Source of the DNA: Glaesserella australis
Lineage (GTDB): Bacteria; Pseudomonadota; Gammaproteobacteria; Enterobacterales; Pasteurellaceae
Length of the DNA stretch: 64,000 bases
Assembly (NCBI RefSeq): GCF_003260095.1
Contig: NZ_PTPX01000014.1
Location: 1 to 64,000, forward strand
Direction: 5' to 3'
In this document: positions 26,866 to 37,317 of the stretch, in pieces
Numbering within the stretch: position 1 is the stretch's first letter
Layout of the letters: every line of letters begins with the position of its first letter
Program-made: the position numbers and the translations under genes
Notes under the pieces: generated by a model
What the model saw: the letters and a program-made list of their open reading frames with translations, nothing else
Database searches by the model: none
Told to the model about the DNA's origin: nothing

Positions 26866-27937
26866 ATACGTTTTGTGTTGGTTTTACTTCAATCTCTTTT
26901 TCTTCTTCTACATCACCGAGTAACCCTGCGTAGCGAATGGTTCTTGGGCTAGATTCTAGGGCAATTTTTAATGCCATGGTTAAAGGCACAGAGAGTAGCA
27001 TACCGACAGTACCGAGTAGCCATCCCCAAAAGAGTAAGGATAAGAACACAACGAGTGTGGAGAGTCCTAAGGTTCTTCCCATCATTCTTGGTTCAAGGAT
27101 ATTGCCAATCACCATATTAATGGCGATAACGCCTACGGAAACCCCCATACCAATGGAAAAACCATTTAATAAGAAGGCTTGAACAACAATAGGCACTCCT
27201 GCAACAATGGAACCAATATTAGGGATATAGTTGAGTAGGAAACTTAATGTTGCCCATAATACCGCATATTGAACCCCTGTTATTTCAAGCAAAATCCAAA
27301 TACAGATCCCTGTAAGTAAGCTGACAATCGTTTTTACACCTAAGTAGCTAATCACACCTTGTAAAATACGGTTAATTTGATTTTCTTCAGCTTGAATATC
27401 TTTGTTTCCACGTAATGCAACGGCGAGTTTATGTTTAGCGGTTGGCGCTTCAAAAAGCATAAAGACAACAACCAGTAAAAGTACAAAAATATTAGTGACA
27501 ACACCTGAAAAACTCAGTAGCAAACGGCTAACGAAGTTCATGATAATACTTGGGTCGAACTGCTCTAAAATTTGTTCTTTTGAAATGGAAATCGGCAGAT
27601 TCCATTTTTGAGCGAGTTGCACAACTGTCGTAATTCTTTCAGAGAGTAAAATTTTGTATTGTGGAATAGATGCCGTAAATTCTCTGACGGTACTATTAAT
27701 TAAGCCTGCAAGGAAGAAGAAGGCGAGTACAAATAAAATAAAGAGTAAGGTTATTGCAAGCCATAATGGCACTTTGCGATCTGTCATAAATTTAATGACA
27801 GGCGAGCAGATAATGGCAATAAAAAGTGAAAGAAGAAAAGGAATCACAATTTCCACAGAAAGTTTGATTCCAGCAAGAATAACGATAATGGCTGCTGTTG
27901 CCACTAAAATTCGAGTTAAGGAGGAGCTTTGTTCCAT
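26864..27937 (-). CDS. AI-2E family permease, TqsA-like
   Basis: 357-aa inner-membrane protein with about seven to eight hydrophobic helices, closely resembling E. coli TqsA (YdgG), which affects export of the quorum signal AI-2. Shared blocks include FLLNYIPNIGS, GNILEPRMMGR and a LSTLVVFLSLLFWGWLLG-type segment. A charged tail (EEEKEIEVKP) ends the protein. AAGGA lies before the start. It is downstream of cybC across an inverted pair of uptake signals. Confidence 0.85.
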   Translation of the reverse strand: MEQSSSLTRILVATAAIIVILAGIKLSVEIVIPFLLSLFIAIICSPVIKFMTDRKVPLWLAITLLFILFVLAFFFLAGLINSTVREFTASIPQYKILLSERITTVVQLAQKWNLPISISKEQILEQFDPSIIMNFVSRLLLSFSGVVTNIFVLLLVVVFMLFEAPTAKHKLAVALRGNKDIQAEENQINRILQGVISYLGVKTIVSLLTGICIWILLEITGVQYAVLWATLSFLLNYIPNIGSIVAGVPIVVQAFLLNGFSIGMGVSVGVIAINMVIGNILEPRMMGRTLGLSTLVVFLSLLFWGWLLGTVGMLLSVPLTMALKIALESSPRTIRYAGLLGDVEEEKEIEVKPTQNV

Positions 27938-27947
27938 AAAAATCCTT

Positions 27948-28004
27948 ACAAGCGGTCAGATTACTCTCTTGTTTGCAAAAATCGACTGAAATCAGACCGC
28001 TTGT
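27948..28004 (-). terminator. Inverted uptake-signal pair forming a hairpin
   Basis: ACAAGCGGTC (27948-27957) and its inverse at 27995-28004 extend to a stem of about 15 bp with one mismatch. It lies between the cybC stop and the TqsA-like start. Paired uptake signals used as terminator-like hairpins are known in Pasteurellaceae. The stem is not followed by a long T-run. Confidence 0.5.
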
Positions 28005-28011
28005 TAATTAT

Positions 28012-28389
28012 TTAATTTTTGTATTCGCTATGATATTGTTTTTTCAAGCTTTCTAGGCGTTCAACAACCGTTTTAGCTTCTGTTAGATTACCTTGGCTTG
28101 CTAACGTTTTCGCTTGTGCAACGACATCGATCACTTCTTGCATACCTTGTTGATAGCCTTTAAATTTTTCTTGATCACCATCTAAGCTATTTGGCATTGT
28201 TTCTTGCGCTTTTTTAGATACTTCAATAAATTTATCTGCATTGTGCGTAAACTCTTCCACTGTTTGAGCATTCATCAGTAAATTAATTTGGCGTTTCATT
28301 TGGAACATTTCCATTGAGACACCGCTTGCCACCACATTCGCTGTAAAAACTAATAATACGATAGATAATAAATGTTTAATTTTTAACAT
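28012..28389 (-). CDS. cybC: Periplasmic cytochrome b562
   Basis: Soluble periplasmic four-helix-bundle haem protein of unknown partner. The 125-aa precursor starts with a signal peptide (KIKHLLSIVLLVFTANVVAS). Haem ligands can be placed: an N-terminal Met in the MEMFQMKRQIN segment and the C-terminal His in KKQYHSEYK. These correspond to M7 and H102 of E. coli cytochrome b562. Length and helix pattern fit the family. Confidence 0.9.
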   Translation of the reverse strand: MLKIKHLLSIVLLVFTANVVASGVSMEMFQMKRQINLLMNAQTVEEFTHNADKFIEVSKKAQETMPNSLDGDQEKFKGYQQGMQEVIDVVAQAKTLASQGNLTEAKTVVERLESLKKQYHSEYKN

Positions 28390-28406
28390 TGTTCACTCCA
28401 AATAAA

Positions 28407-28433
28407 TAAAAAAACGTGGGAAAATTCCCACGT
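28407..28433 (-). terminator. fabB terminator
   Basis: ACGTGGGAA (28414-28422) pairs with TTCCCACGT (28425-28433). On the minus strand it is followed by seven T residues, downstream of the fabB stop. Confidence 0.85.
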
Positions 28434-28464
28434 CCTTATATCAGATTTCAAAAATTAAGCAAGA

Positions 28465-29682
28465 TTAGCCTTGATATTTTTGGAAGACTAAACAAGCGTT
28501 TGTCCCACCGAAGCCAAAGCTGTTTGACATTACTGTTGTTAAGGCTTTGTCTTGACGCTCGGTTACGATATTTAAGCCTTGAGCTTGCTCATCTAATGTT
28601 TCGATATTAATGCTTGGAGCGATAAAGCCGTTATCTAACATTAATAATGAATAGATTGCTTCATGAGCTCCTGCTGCACCTAATGAGTGACCCGTCATTG
28701 ATTTTGTTGAAGAGATTGCTGGTGTTTTGTCGCCAAAGACGTTTTTGATTGCACCTAACTCTTTCACATCGCCCACTGGCGTTGATGTACCGTGTACGTT
28801 GATGTATTCGATTTCGCCTTTAACCGTTGCCATTGCTTGTTTCATACAACGTTCAGCACCTTCACCGCTTGGCGCAACCATGTCATAACCATCAGATGTC
28901 GCTCCATAGCCAACGATTTCCGCATAAATTTTTGCACCACGAGCTAAAGCGTGTTCAAGTTCTTCTACAACAACAACAGCACCACCACCAGCGATAACGA
29001 AGCCATCACGGTTTGCATCATAAGCACGGCTTGCTTTGGTTGGGGTTTCGTTGTATTTAGTTGAAACCGCACCCATTGCGTCAAATTCGGTTGCACATTC
29101 CCAAGAAAGTTCTTCCGCACCACCTGCAAATACCACATCTTGTTTGCCTAATTGGATTAACTCCATTGCGTGACCGATACAGTGAGCAGAAGTTGCACAA
29201 GCAGAACTGATAGAGTAGTTTACGCCACGAATTTTATAAGGGGTTGCTAAACAAGCAGAAACACTTGAAGCCATTGTTTTGGTTACGGCATAAGGACCCA
29301 CTGCTTTTACTCCACGCGGACTACGAACGGCATCACATGCAACTAGCTGACTATGGGCAGAACCAGTACCTGCTCCGATCACTAAACCTGTGCGATCATT
29401 TGAGACTTGTTCTTCAGTTAAACCAGAATCTTCAATCGCTTCTTTCATCGAAAGATAAGCATACGCCGCCGCATCGCCCATAAAACGATAAACCTTACGA
29501 TCAATGAGTTCTGCAGGATTGAGTTTAATTGTACCAGCTACTTGGCTACGCATACCCACTTCTGCGAACTCAGGCACAAACTCAATCCCTGATTTGCCTT
29601 CTTTTAATGAAGCTAACACTTCTTCTTTGTTATTACCGATACTGGAAATAATGCCGATACCTGTGATGACGACTCTTTTCAT
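28465..29682 (-). CDS. fabB: 3-oxoacyl-ACP synthase I (FabB)
   Basis: Condensing enzyme of fatty acid elongation, needed for unsaturated fatty acids. The 405-aa protein has the catalytic triad of KAS I: C162 in SSACATSAH, a His in [10 protein letters not shown] near 297, and a His in [10 protein letters not shown] near 332. Length and the N-terminal [14 protein letters not shown] segment separate it from FabF. GAGGAAAA precedes the ATG. Confidence 0.96.
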   Translation of the reverse strand: MKRVVITGIGIISSIGNNKEEVLASLKEGKSGIEFVPEFAEVGMRSQVAGTIKLNPAELIDRKVYRFMGDAAAYAYLSMKEAIEDSGLTEEQVSNDRTGLVIGAGTGSAHSQLVACDAVRSPRGVKAVGPYAVTKTMASSVSACLATPYKIRGVNYSISSACATSAHCIGHAMELIQLGKQDVVFAGGAEELSWECATEFDAMGAVSTKYNETPTKASRAYDANRDGFVIAGGGAVVVVEELEHALARGAKIYAEIVGYGATSDGYDMVAPSGEGAERCMKQAMATVKGEIEYINVHGTSTPVGDVKELGAIKNVFGDKTPAISSTKSMTGHSLGAAGAHEAIYSLLMLDNGFIAPSINIETLDEQAQGLNIVTERQDKALTTVMSNSFGFGGTNACLVFQKYQG

Positions 29683-29796
29683 TCTTTTTTCCTCTATGAA
29701 TACTAATCACGAAAACTAAGCTATTTTACACTACTTTCGTCATAAGATTGTAAGATAAATATAAACAAGCGGTCAGATCCGAGCTGTTTTATACAA

Positions 29797-29829
29797 AAAT
29801 CCCCTAATTCGCATAAAATTAGGGGATTT
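29797..29829 (-). terminator. purA terminator
   Basis: AAATCCCCTAATT (29797-29809) pairs with AATTAGGGGATTT (29817-29829). It follows the purA stop and carries T residues on the minus strand. An uptake signal lies just beyond (29765-29773). Confidence 0.9.
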
Positions 29830-29847
29830 CTTATGTATATGTGTTAA

Positions 29848-31164
<1,317 letters not shown>

Positions 31165-31251
31165 TTAGGTTTAGTGAATGTAAAAGCGACAAGCGGTTAG
31201 ATTTTGCTAAAATTTTGCAAATTAGGCTGTTGCTTTCTTTTGTGAACATAA

Positions 31252-31275
31252 AAAGACCCGATTTCACGGGTCTTT
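31252..31275 (-). terminator. hflKC terminator
   Basis: AAAGACCCG (31252-31260) pairs with CGGGTCTTT (31267-31275) around 6 nt, just past the hflC stop, with a T-run on the minus strand. Confidence 0.85.
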
Positions 31276-31283
31276 GGATATAG

Positions 31284-32171
31284 CTATTTTGTCGGTGCTT
31301 TCATAAAGCGGAAGAATTCACTGTCCGGTTTAAGTAGCATGATGTTGTTTGAGCCTGCAGCGAAGCTCTCTTCGTAAGCTTTTAAGCTACGTACAAAGCT
31401 ATAAAATTCAGGCTCTTGTTTAAATGCATCTGCATAGATTTTAGCGGCATCCGCATCACCTTGACCTTTCAGCTCTTCAGCGGTTTTATTCGCATTGGCT
31501 AAAATTAAGATGACTTTTCTATCCACATCAGCACGGATAAATTCTGCTTTCTCTTCCCCTTGTGAACGGTGTTCACGAGCCACTGCAGCACGTTCTGCTT
31601 GCATACGTTGATAAATAGATGCAGAGACTTCATTTGGTAAGTTGATCTGTTTTACACGCACATCAACGACTTCAATCCCTAAACGTTCCGCTCCATCTTC
31701 ACCATCATTTAAGGCTTTTTGAGCACCAGCCATTAATTCGCCACGAGATCCTGAAACAATGTCTTTAATGGTGCGAGAACCGATTTCAGAACGTAAACGG
31801 TCATTGACTTTACGTTGTAACAACGCAGATGCTTTTTGAGTATCACCGCCTGTTGAAGTATAAAATTGACCAAAATCGCTGATTTTCCATTTTACATAAG
31901 AATCCACAAGTAAGTCTTTTTTCTCAACAGTAACAAAGCGATCTTCTTGTCCATCAAGGGTTTGAATACGAGCATCTAAGGTTTTTAGCTGATCAATCAC
32001 AGGCACTTTAAAGTGTAAGCCCGGTTCATAGATAATCACTTTGTTATCTGCATCACGATGGACTTTGTTAAAACGTAACATAATGCCACGTTGACCTTCT
32101 TGCACCACAATCACTGATTGAAAGAGAACAAATGCGATGACGGCTAGAACGGGTAACAATAATTTACGCAT
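31284..32171 (-). CDS. hflC: HflC, SPFH-domain modulator of FtsH
   Basis: Inner-membrane protein with a periplasmic SPFH (band 7) domain that forms a large cage with HflK around FtsH hexamers and modulates proteolysis. The 295-aa protein has a single N-terminal membrane helix (about 3-20), the band 7 domain, and a long coiled coil (about 190-250, with AERAAVAREHRSQGEEKAE). It starts 2 bp after the hflK stop. Confidence 0.95.
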   Translation of the reverse strand: MRKLLLPVLAVIAFVLFQSVIVVQEGQRGIMLRFNKVHRDADNKVIIYEPGLHFKVPVIDQLKTLDARIQTLDGQEDRFVTVEKKDLLVDSYVKWKISDFGQFYTSTGGDTQKASALLQRKVNDRLRSEIGSRTIKDIVSGSRGELMAGAQKALNDGEDGAERLGIEVVDVRVKQINLPNEVSASIYQRMQAERAAVAREHRSQGEEKAEFIRADVDRKVILILANANKTAEELKGQGDADAAKIYADAFKQEPEFYSFVRSLKAYEESFAAGSNNIMLLKPDSEFFRFMKAPTK

Positions 32172-32173
32172 TA

Positions 32174-33376
32174 TTAAAATCTCCCTTTACGCACAGGTTC
32201 ACCTTGTTCTACGGTTGGCTGAACAGGTTGTGGCTGTTGAATCACAGGCTGACTCGGCTGAACCACTGGCGTTTGTACCGTTTCATTTGTCGGTTTAGCC
32301 ATTAATTTATCAATCGGCAATACGGTTAAGTTATTACTGTTTGAACTATCAACCATCAACTTCGGTGTATTTTTCATCACCTTTTCCATCGTTTGAATAT
32401 ACAAACGATCACGAGTCACTTCAGGCGCTGCTTTATACTCAGGAAGTAATTTCACAAAACGTTCTACTTCACCGCGAGCATTTAACACGACCTGTTCTTT
32501 ATAAGCGTTTGCTTGCTCTAAAATACGTTGAGCTTGACCACGAGCAATCGGTTCTTGACCTCTTGCATAGGCTTCTGCTTCACGGATTAAACGTTGCTCA
32601 TCTTCTTGAGCTTTAATCGCATCGTCAAATGCTGCTTTCACCTCTTCAGGCGGACGGGCATATTGGAAGTTTACATCGGTAATGACTAAGCCCATATCGT
32701 AGTTTTTGATGATGTCACGCAAGGTGTTCCATGTTCTTTCACGCACAATGGCACGACCTGTGGTTAAAATATCGTCCATGGTCATATGACCAATTACATA
32801 GCGCAAAGCACTGTCTGTCGCTTGTTTTAAGCTGTCGTCAGGCTTAGTCACACTAAAGAGATATTTTGCAGGATCTTCAATACGATATTGCACGGTCATT
32901 TCGACAAGGACCATATTTTCATCTTGTGTAAGCATAGAACCGTTCGTTCTTAGCTCTAAAACTCGCTCAATATTGACAGGGGTTACATTGTCAATAAAGG
33001 TTGGTTTCCAGTTTAAACCCGGCAATACGATCTCGTTTAATTTACCAAAACGAGTGACGACACCACGTTCTGCCTCTTGGACAGTATAAAAACCAGAAGC
33101 CGCCCAAACGACCGTACCTAAGCCAAGAATCACGGGTAAAACTTTCCCAGCAGAAACAGATGGACGGTTATTTTGGTTTGAGCCATTCCCTTTATTTCCA
33201 CCGCCCATTTTTTTCAATAGGCTATTAAATACTTCTTCTAAATCAGGCGGTTGCTGCTGATTTGATTGTTTATTCGGCTCTTGCTGTTGCCCTGAGCCTT
33301 GTTGTTCTTGCTCAGGCTTTTTTTGCCCTGGTTTACCCCAAGGATCTTGCTGATTGCCTGATTCGTTCCACGACAT
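32174..33376 (-). CDS. hflK: HflK, SPFH-domain modulator of FtsH
   Basis: Partner of HflC. The 400-aa protein starts MSWNESG at 33376, with GGAGA upstream; the longer open frame to 33442 is rejected. It has a Gln/Pro/Gly-rich cytoplasmic N-terminus (about 1-75), one membrane helix near 80-100, an SPFH domain, a coiled coil with AEAYARGQEPIARGQ, and a Pro/Gln-rich C-terminal tail. Operon with hflC (2-bp gap). Confidence 0.95.
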   Translation of the reverse strand: MSWNESGNQQDPWGKPGQKKPEQEQQGSGQQQEPNKQSNQQQPPDLEEVFNSLLKKMGGGNKGNGSNQNNRPSVSAGKVLPVILGLGTVVWAASGFYTVQEAERGVVTRFGKLNEIVLPGLNWKPTFIDNVTPVNIERVLELRTNGSMLTQDENMVLVEMTVQYRIEDPAKYLFSVTKPDDSLKQATDSALRYVIGHMTMDDILTTGRAIVRERTWNTLRDIIKNYDMGLVITDVNFQYARPPEEVKAAFDDAIKAQEDEQRLIREAEAYARGQEPIARGQAQRILEQANAYKEQVVLNARGEVERFVKLLPEYKAAPEVTRDRLYIQTMEKVMKNTPKLMVDSSNSNNLTVLPIDKLMAKPTNETVQTPVVQPSQPVIQQPQPVQPTVEQGEPVRKGRF

Positions 33377-33601
33377 AACGTTCTCCAAAGTCAATTTTTC
33401 TTCGCAAATGTTAATAAAATGCAAGCGTTTGATTGTACCCATTTACAAAACTTTTGGCTAGGTTGAATATGTAAATTATTTCATATCTTGTTTAACTAAT
33501 TTATAAATAAAATGAATCAGCAATGTGAGAGAACGATAGGCTTATTTCAAGGGAGAAAAGCTAAACTTGCAAAAGTTTACAAAAATCGCACCGCTTGTGG
33601 T

Positions 33602-33617
33602 GCGCAAACGTTTGCGT
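33602..33617 (+). promoter_or_regulatory. PurR operator overlapping the permease -35
   Basis: GCGCAAACGTTTGCGT matches the PurR consensus ACGCAAACGTTTGCGT at 15 of 16 bases. A TATAAT (33634-33639) lies 17 bp after the hexamer at 33611-33616, so the operator would cover the -35 region and repress transcription of the downstream nucleobase permease. The rest of 33377-33601 holds an uptake signal (33590-33598) inside a small GCACC/GGTGC hairpin. Confidence 0.8.
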
Positions 33618-33686
33618 AAGTGTTAAAAATCCGTATAATGCACGCCAATTCTACCCTTTCCTTTAACTCACTTATATTTATTTTAT

Positions 33687-34994
33687 ATGCAAAACATCAT
33701 CTATCCTGTTGATTCTAAACCGCCTTTTGGCTTGACTCTTTTACTTGCTACACAGCATTTATTAGCTGCTTTAGGGGGCATTATTGCTGTACCTCTCGTA
33801 TTAGGTGCCGTGCTTAAATTACCAACGGAAGACACCATTGTCTTAGTGAATGCAGCACTACTCATTTCAGGCGTTGTAACCATTGTTCAATGTCAAGGAG
33901 TTGGGCCTATCGGCTTACGTTTACCAAGCGTGATGGGAACGAGCTTTACCTTTGTCGCAGCAGCAATTGCAATTGGCTTTGAACATGGCGTGGCTGGAAT
34001 TTTAGGTTCTTCCCTTGTTGGCTCTTTAGTGATGATTATTGGTAGTTTCTTTATGCCTTATGTGCGTAAATTATTCCCACCGATCGTAACGGGCGTAGTT
34101 GTGATGATGATTGGCTTAAGCCTTGTTCCTGTGGCAGTGGATTGGTTTGCGGGCGGTCAGCGTGGTGATGCGCATTATGCTGACCCTGCTAATCTTGCCA
34201 TGGCAACCTTTGTATTAATCGTTGTGGTGGGCTTAGTACAATGGGGTAAAGGCATTTTCTCTGCGGCGGCGATTGTCATCGGGATTATGGTTGGTTATGT
34301 CGTTGCACTAGCTTTAGGTTGGATCAACTTTGATAGCGTTAAAAATGCGGATATTGTTGCTGTTCCACAACCACTTCATTTCGGTTTATCTTTCCCATTG
34401 GCCGGTATTATTGGCATGAGCATTGCCTATCTTGTGACCATTGTGGAATCAAGTGGTAACTTCCTTGCATTAGGTAACGCAACTCAAACGGAAATTACCG
34501 GTAAACATTTGCGTGGCGGCGTATTATGCGATGGTTTAGGCTCTGCGTTAGCGGCGATTATGTCAACAACACCGTTCTCATCTTTCTCACAAAATATCGG
34601 TGTGATTTCTTTAACAGGCGTGGCGAGTCGTTATGTTGTGACCATTATGGGCGTATTACTTGTGCTTGCGGGTATTTTCCCTGTCTTTGGTGCGTTAATT
34701 GTTTCTATTCCAATGCCAGTATTAGGCGGTGCAGGCTTGATGATGTTTGCGATGATTATTGCTGCAGGTATTCAAATGCTTGATAAAGTAGAACGTAGCA
34801 AACGCAACGGCTTAATTATTGCGATTTCTATTGGCTGTGGTTTAGCCGTGACAACTCGCCCAGAGCTACTTGATAAATTACCAAGTTTCGTAAAAGAAAT
34901 CTTTGGCTCTGGTATTACTGTCGGTTCATTATTAGCACTTATTTTGAATTTAGTGCTTCCACAAGATAAAGAAGAGCATAAATCTGAACATTAA
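33687..34994 (+). CDS. NCS2-family nucleobase permease (xanthine/uracil type)
   Basis: 435-aa proton-symport type permease with about 14 hydrophobic segments. The QGVGPIGLRLPSVMGTSFTF region is the NCS2 signature of the purine (xanthine/urate) subgroup, and VESSGNFLALG carries the family's conserved Glu. Together with the PurR box this favours a purine substrate over uracil. No strong ribosome-binding site is seen before the ATG at 33687. Confidence 0.88.
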   Translation: MQNIIYPVDSKPPFGLTLLLATQHLLAALGGIIAVPLVLGAVLKLPTEDTIVLVNAALLISGVVTIVQCQGVGPIGLRLPSVMGTSFTFVAAAIAIGFEHGVAGILGSSLVGSLVMIIGSFFMPYVRKLFPPIVTGVVVMMIGLSLVPVAVDWFAGGQRGDAHYADPANLAMATFVLIVVVGLVQWGKGIFSAAAIVIGIMVGYVVALALGWINFDSVKNADIVAVPQPLHFGLSFPLAGIIGMSIAYLVTIVESSGNFLALGNATQTEITGKHLRGGVLCDGLGSALAAIMSTTPFSSFSQNIGVISLTGVASRYVVTIMGVLLVLAGIFPVFGALIVSIPMPVLGGAGLMMFAMIIAAGIQMLDKVERSKRNGLIIAISIGCGLAVTTRPELLDKLPSFVKEIFGSGITVGSLLALILNLVLPQDKEEHKSEH

Positions 34995-35059
34995 TTGATG
35001 TAATCGGCAAAATCTTGCTTGAAATTTTGTTGATTTATCCCTATCTTGTGCAACATCTT

Positions 35060-35090
35060 AACGTCTCAGCGAATCTGAGACGTTTCTCTT
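35060..35090 (+). terminator. Permease terminator
   Basis: AACGTCTCAG (35060-35069) pairs with CTGAGACGTT (35075-35084), loop CGAAT, followed by TCTCTTTT. Confidence 0.85.
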
Positions 35091-35112
35091 TTCATTTAAT
35101 AAGGAAACCATT

Positions 35113-35427
35113 ATGACAACTGTAATTCATACTACTGACGCAACCTTTGAGCAAGACGTATTAAAATCTGATGTGCCTGTCTTATTAGACTTTTGGGCAC
35201 CTTGGTGTGGTCCATGCCGTGCGATTGGTCCGGTTTTAGATGATTTAGCGGCACAATTAGGTGATAAAGCACGTATCGTAAAAATGAACGTGGATGAAAA
35301 CCAACAAGTACCAGCAGAGTTTGGTGTACGTAGCATCCCATATTTACTTATTTTCAAAAATGGTGAAGTGGTTGCTCAACAAGTTGGTGCACAAAACTTA
35401 CCAGCATTTTTAGAAAAACTTGCTTAA
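35113..35427 (+). CDS. trxA: Thioredoxin 1
   Basis: Cytosolic dithiol reductant for ribonucleotide reductase, DsbD and others. It is 104 aa (E. coli 109). The active site WCGPC has C32 and C35, the buried acid lies in VLLDFWA, and the cis-proline is in [15 protein letters not shown] precedes the ATG. It stands alone between two terminators. Confidence 0.95.
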   Translation: MTTVIHTTDATFEQDVLKSDVPVLLDFWAPWCGPCRAIGPVLDDLAAQLGDKARIVKMNVDENQQVPAEFGVRSIPYLLIFKNGEVVAQQVGAQNLPAFLEKLA

Positions 35428-35443
35428 TCCAGGAACATAAAAC

Positions 35444-35482
35444 AAAAAGTGAATTGAACAGCAATGTCAATTCACTTTTTTG
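35444..35482 (+). terminator. trxA terminator
   Basis: AAAAAGTGAATTGA (35444-35457) pairs with TCAATTCACTTTTT (35467-35480), ending in T residues. It is also usable from the nadK side. Confidence 0.85.
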
Positions 35483-35529
35483 TTTATACAAGCGGTATGA
35501 TCTGTTAGAAATTTTACCAATAATATCGC

Positions 35530-36411
35530 TTAAAAGAGTTTACTTAGCCAACCCAATTTAGAGCCTAACACATTAAAATAGTTATAGTCTTTCAAATGTA
35601 ATAGTTTTAGGGTATCAGGGCTTTTTTGAACAATAATGCGTTCTTCTGAGCTAAAAGGAAGTAAACGCTGACTATCGCAACTCACCACTAAATTTGGTTG
35701 ATTATATTGCGCAAATCGCATCGAAATATGACTGTCTCCATCTACAACGAGAGGACGTGATGACAGACTATGTGGATTCATTGGTACTAATGCAATCGCA
35801 TTAAGATTTGGCGTTAGAATTGGACCGCCTGCAGAAAGAGAATAAGCCGTAGAACCTGTTGGTGTTGCAATAATTAATCCATCAGAGCGTTGTGAAAAGG
35901 CGAATTTCCCATCAATACTGACTTCAAAATCAATGGTTCGAGCTATTTGGCTAGAGTGCACTACCACTTCATTAAGTGCATTATTGGTTTCAATGATTTT
36001 TCCATTTTGTTCAATTTTAACGTCTAATAAAAAACGATCTTCAATAAAAAATTCACCACGTTCTAAGCAACTGTGAAGCTGTTCAAAGGCAGTTTGTGGC
36101 GCAATATCTGTCAAAAAACCAAGATTTCCACGATTGATACCAATTAGCGGAACATGGTATTTGGCAAGTTGACGAGCCATGCCCAACATATTGCCATCTC
36201 CCCCAATGACAATAACTAAATCGGCCCACTCCCCAATATCAGAAATCGTGACTGCATTAGGAAGATTGAGTTGTTTTGCGATATTACTTTCAACAAGAAC
36301 GTTATATTGTCTGTCTTTTAGCCAATTATAGACAGCTAAATGGGTTTCTAAAGCAATATCATGGCGAGGTTTGCCAACGATCGCAATGGTTTGAAATTTT
36401 CGTTGAATCAT
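35530..36411 (-). CDS. nadK: NAD kinase
   Basis: Phosphorylates NAD to NADP. It is 293 aa, close to the usual 292. The GGDGN motif is at 70-74, [10 protein letters not shown] follows, and a [16 protein letters not shown] block completes the active site. It is convergent with trxA. Its start is about 130 bp from the terminator of the truncated transporter. Confidence 0.96.
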   Translation of the reverse strand: MIQRKFQTIAIVGKPRHDIALETHLAVYNWLKDRQYNVLVESNIAKQLNLPNAVTISDIGEWADLVIVIGGDGNMLGMARQLAKYHVPLIGINRGNLGFLTDIAPQTAFEQLHSCLERGEFFIEDRFLLDVKIEQNGKIIETNNALNEVVVHSSQIARTIDFEVSIDGKFAFSQRSDGLIIATPTGSTAYSLSAGGPILTPNLNAIALVPMNPHSLSSRPLVVDGDSHISMRFAQYNQPNLVVSCDSQRLLPFSSEERIIVQKSPDTLKLLHLKDYNYFNVLGSKLGWLSKLF

Positions 36412-36509
36412 ATAAATTTTGTATAACAGCTAGGGAGTGCATATGGTAGTACGCAATAGTGATTTTGTCATCTTTCCAAAACGTTATTTAAAGAGAAATT
36501 TTTTAAAGA

Positions 36510-36535
36510 AAAGGTAGCTTTTAAAAGCTACCTTT
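36510..36535 (-). terminator. Terminator of the interrupted transporter gene
   Basis: AAAGGTAGCTTTT (36510-36522) and AAAAGCTACCTTT (36523-36535) form an uninterrupted palindrome after the stop at 36545. The minus-strand side is T-rich. Confidence 0.8.
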
Positions 36536-36544
36536 GTGTTGAGA

Positions 36545-36858
36545 TTAGTAGAGTAGTTCAATGATTAACCATACCCAAGCAATACTTAAGGCAGGTCCGA
36601 GTAATCCAATGACGGTACCACCCAAACGAAATTCTGATTGTTGAATCAATCCTGTACTAAATGCAATCGCATTTGGCGGAGTAGATACAGGTAGAAATAA
36701 GGCACAAGATGCACTTAAACCGATTACAAGCGGTAAGATGATTGGGTTTGCATCGCTACCAAATACCGTTAAAAGTGATAATGCAACAGGAATTAAAATC
36801 GTCGTTGCTGCTGTGTTGCTCATAAAATTAGAGAGCAACACAGTAACAAAGCCAAATA
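36545..36858 (-). pseudogene. DASS/SLC13-type carboxylate transporter, C-terminal fragment
   Basis: About 100 codons of a sodium/anion (dicarboxylate) symporter of the DASS family. The second family signature is intact: SNFMSNTAATTILIP and PVSTPPNAIAF (SNT and S-T-P-P-N blocks), then two hydrophobic helices. Coding similarity runs back to about 36858, where it meets the left end of the Mu-like prophage. An in-frame TAA occurs shortly beyond. The 5' part of the gene should lie past the prophage's right end, outside the window. An uptake signal (36726-36734) falls inside it. Confidence 0.8.
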
Positions 36859-37066
36859 TGTGGGGTAGTGATCTATTTTACATAGATAAAGATAAAAAAA
36901 TTTGGCGCTAAAAAATGCGGAGAGGCTAATAAAATCAAGGCTCTCCGCATTTTTGTTATGGGAAACTATGCAAAAAACAAAATGAGCAAAAATAGTGAAA
37001 AAATGAAAAAAATTGCACTATTTTTTGCATAGTAATGATCGGTTTTAAACTAGTTTTAAAAACATT
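36859..37066. mobile_element. Left end region of Mu-like prophage
   Basis: The transporter frame is lost at about 36858, and a TG dinucleotide (the usual terminal bases of Mu-like elements) is at 36859-36860. The exact base is uncertain: TG also occurs at 36861 and 36869. Inside are inverted repeats ACTATGCAAAAAA (36965-36977) / TTTTTTGCATAGT (37021-37033) and AAAAATAGTG (36988-36997) / CACTATTTTT (37016-37025), possible transposase end-binding sites. The element itself continues beyond 64000. Confidence 0.65.
36911..36954 (-). terminator. Terminator of the repressor operon
   Basis: AAAAATGCGGAGAG (36911-36924) pairs perfectly with CTCTCCGCATTTTT (36941-36954) around a 16-nt loop. It lies about 110 bp past the last minus-strand phage gene and has T residues on that strand. 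Confidence 0.8.
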
Positions 37067-37309
37067 TTAAAAATTTTGGTTTTGGTTTTTTTGCTCAAGC
37101 GAATGAATCAAGTCGTGTACTCGCTGTTTATCGTCATCTGTTAAGCCTTGGTTAGCATTAATCGAACATCCCGTAGTTGCCGTGGCGTAGTCTCCGCTTT
37201 GCACCACAACGTTTCCGCCGTAATTGATTATCTGCACTTTGTCGCTGTCATCATTGCAAGTGCTGTCTGCATGCTCTTCAAATAGTTTTAAAATACTTTT
37301 CTTGTCCAT
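37067..37309 (-). CDS. Small phage protein downstream of repressor
   Basis: 80-aa acidic protein not recognised. A central segment (IINYGGNVVVQSGDYATATTG) looks like short beta strands, and the C-terminus (DDDKQRVHDLIHSLEQK) is probably helical. It follows the repressor gene by 8 bp with GAGGTTGAT upstream, so it is likely expressed in the lysogen. A role in immunity or host modification is possible but unsupported. Confidence 0.6.
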   Translation of the reverse strand: MDKKSILKLFEEHADSTCNDDSDKVQIINYGGNVVVQSGDYATATTGCSINANQGLTDDDKQRVHDLIHSLEQKNQNQNF

Positions 37310-37317
37310 ATCAACCT

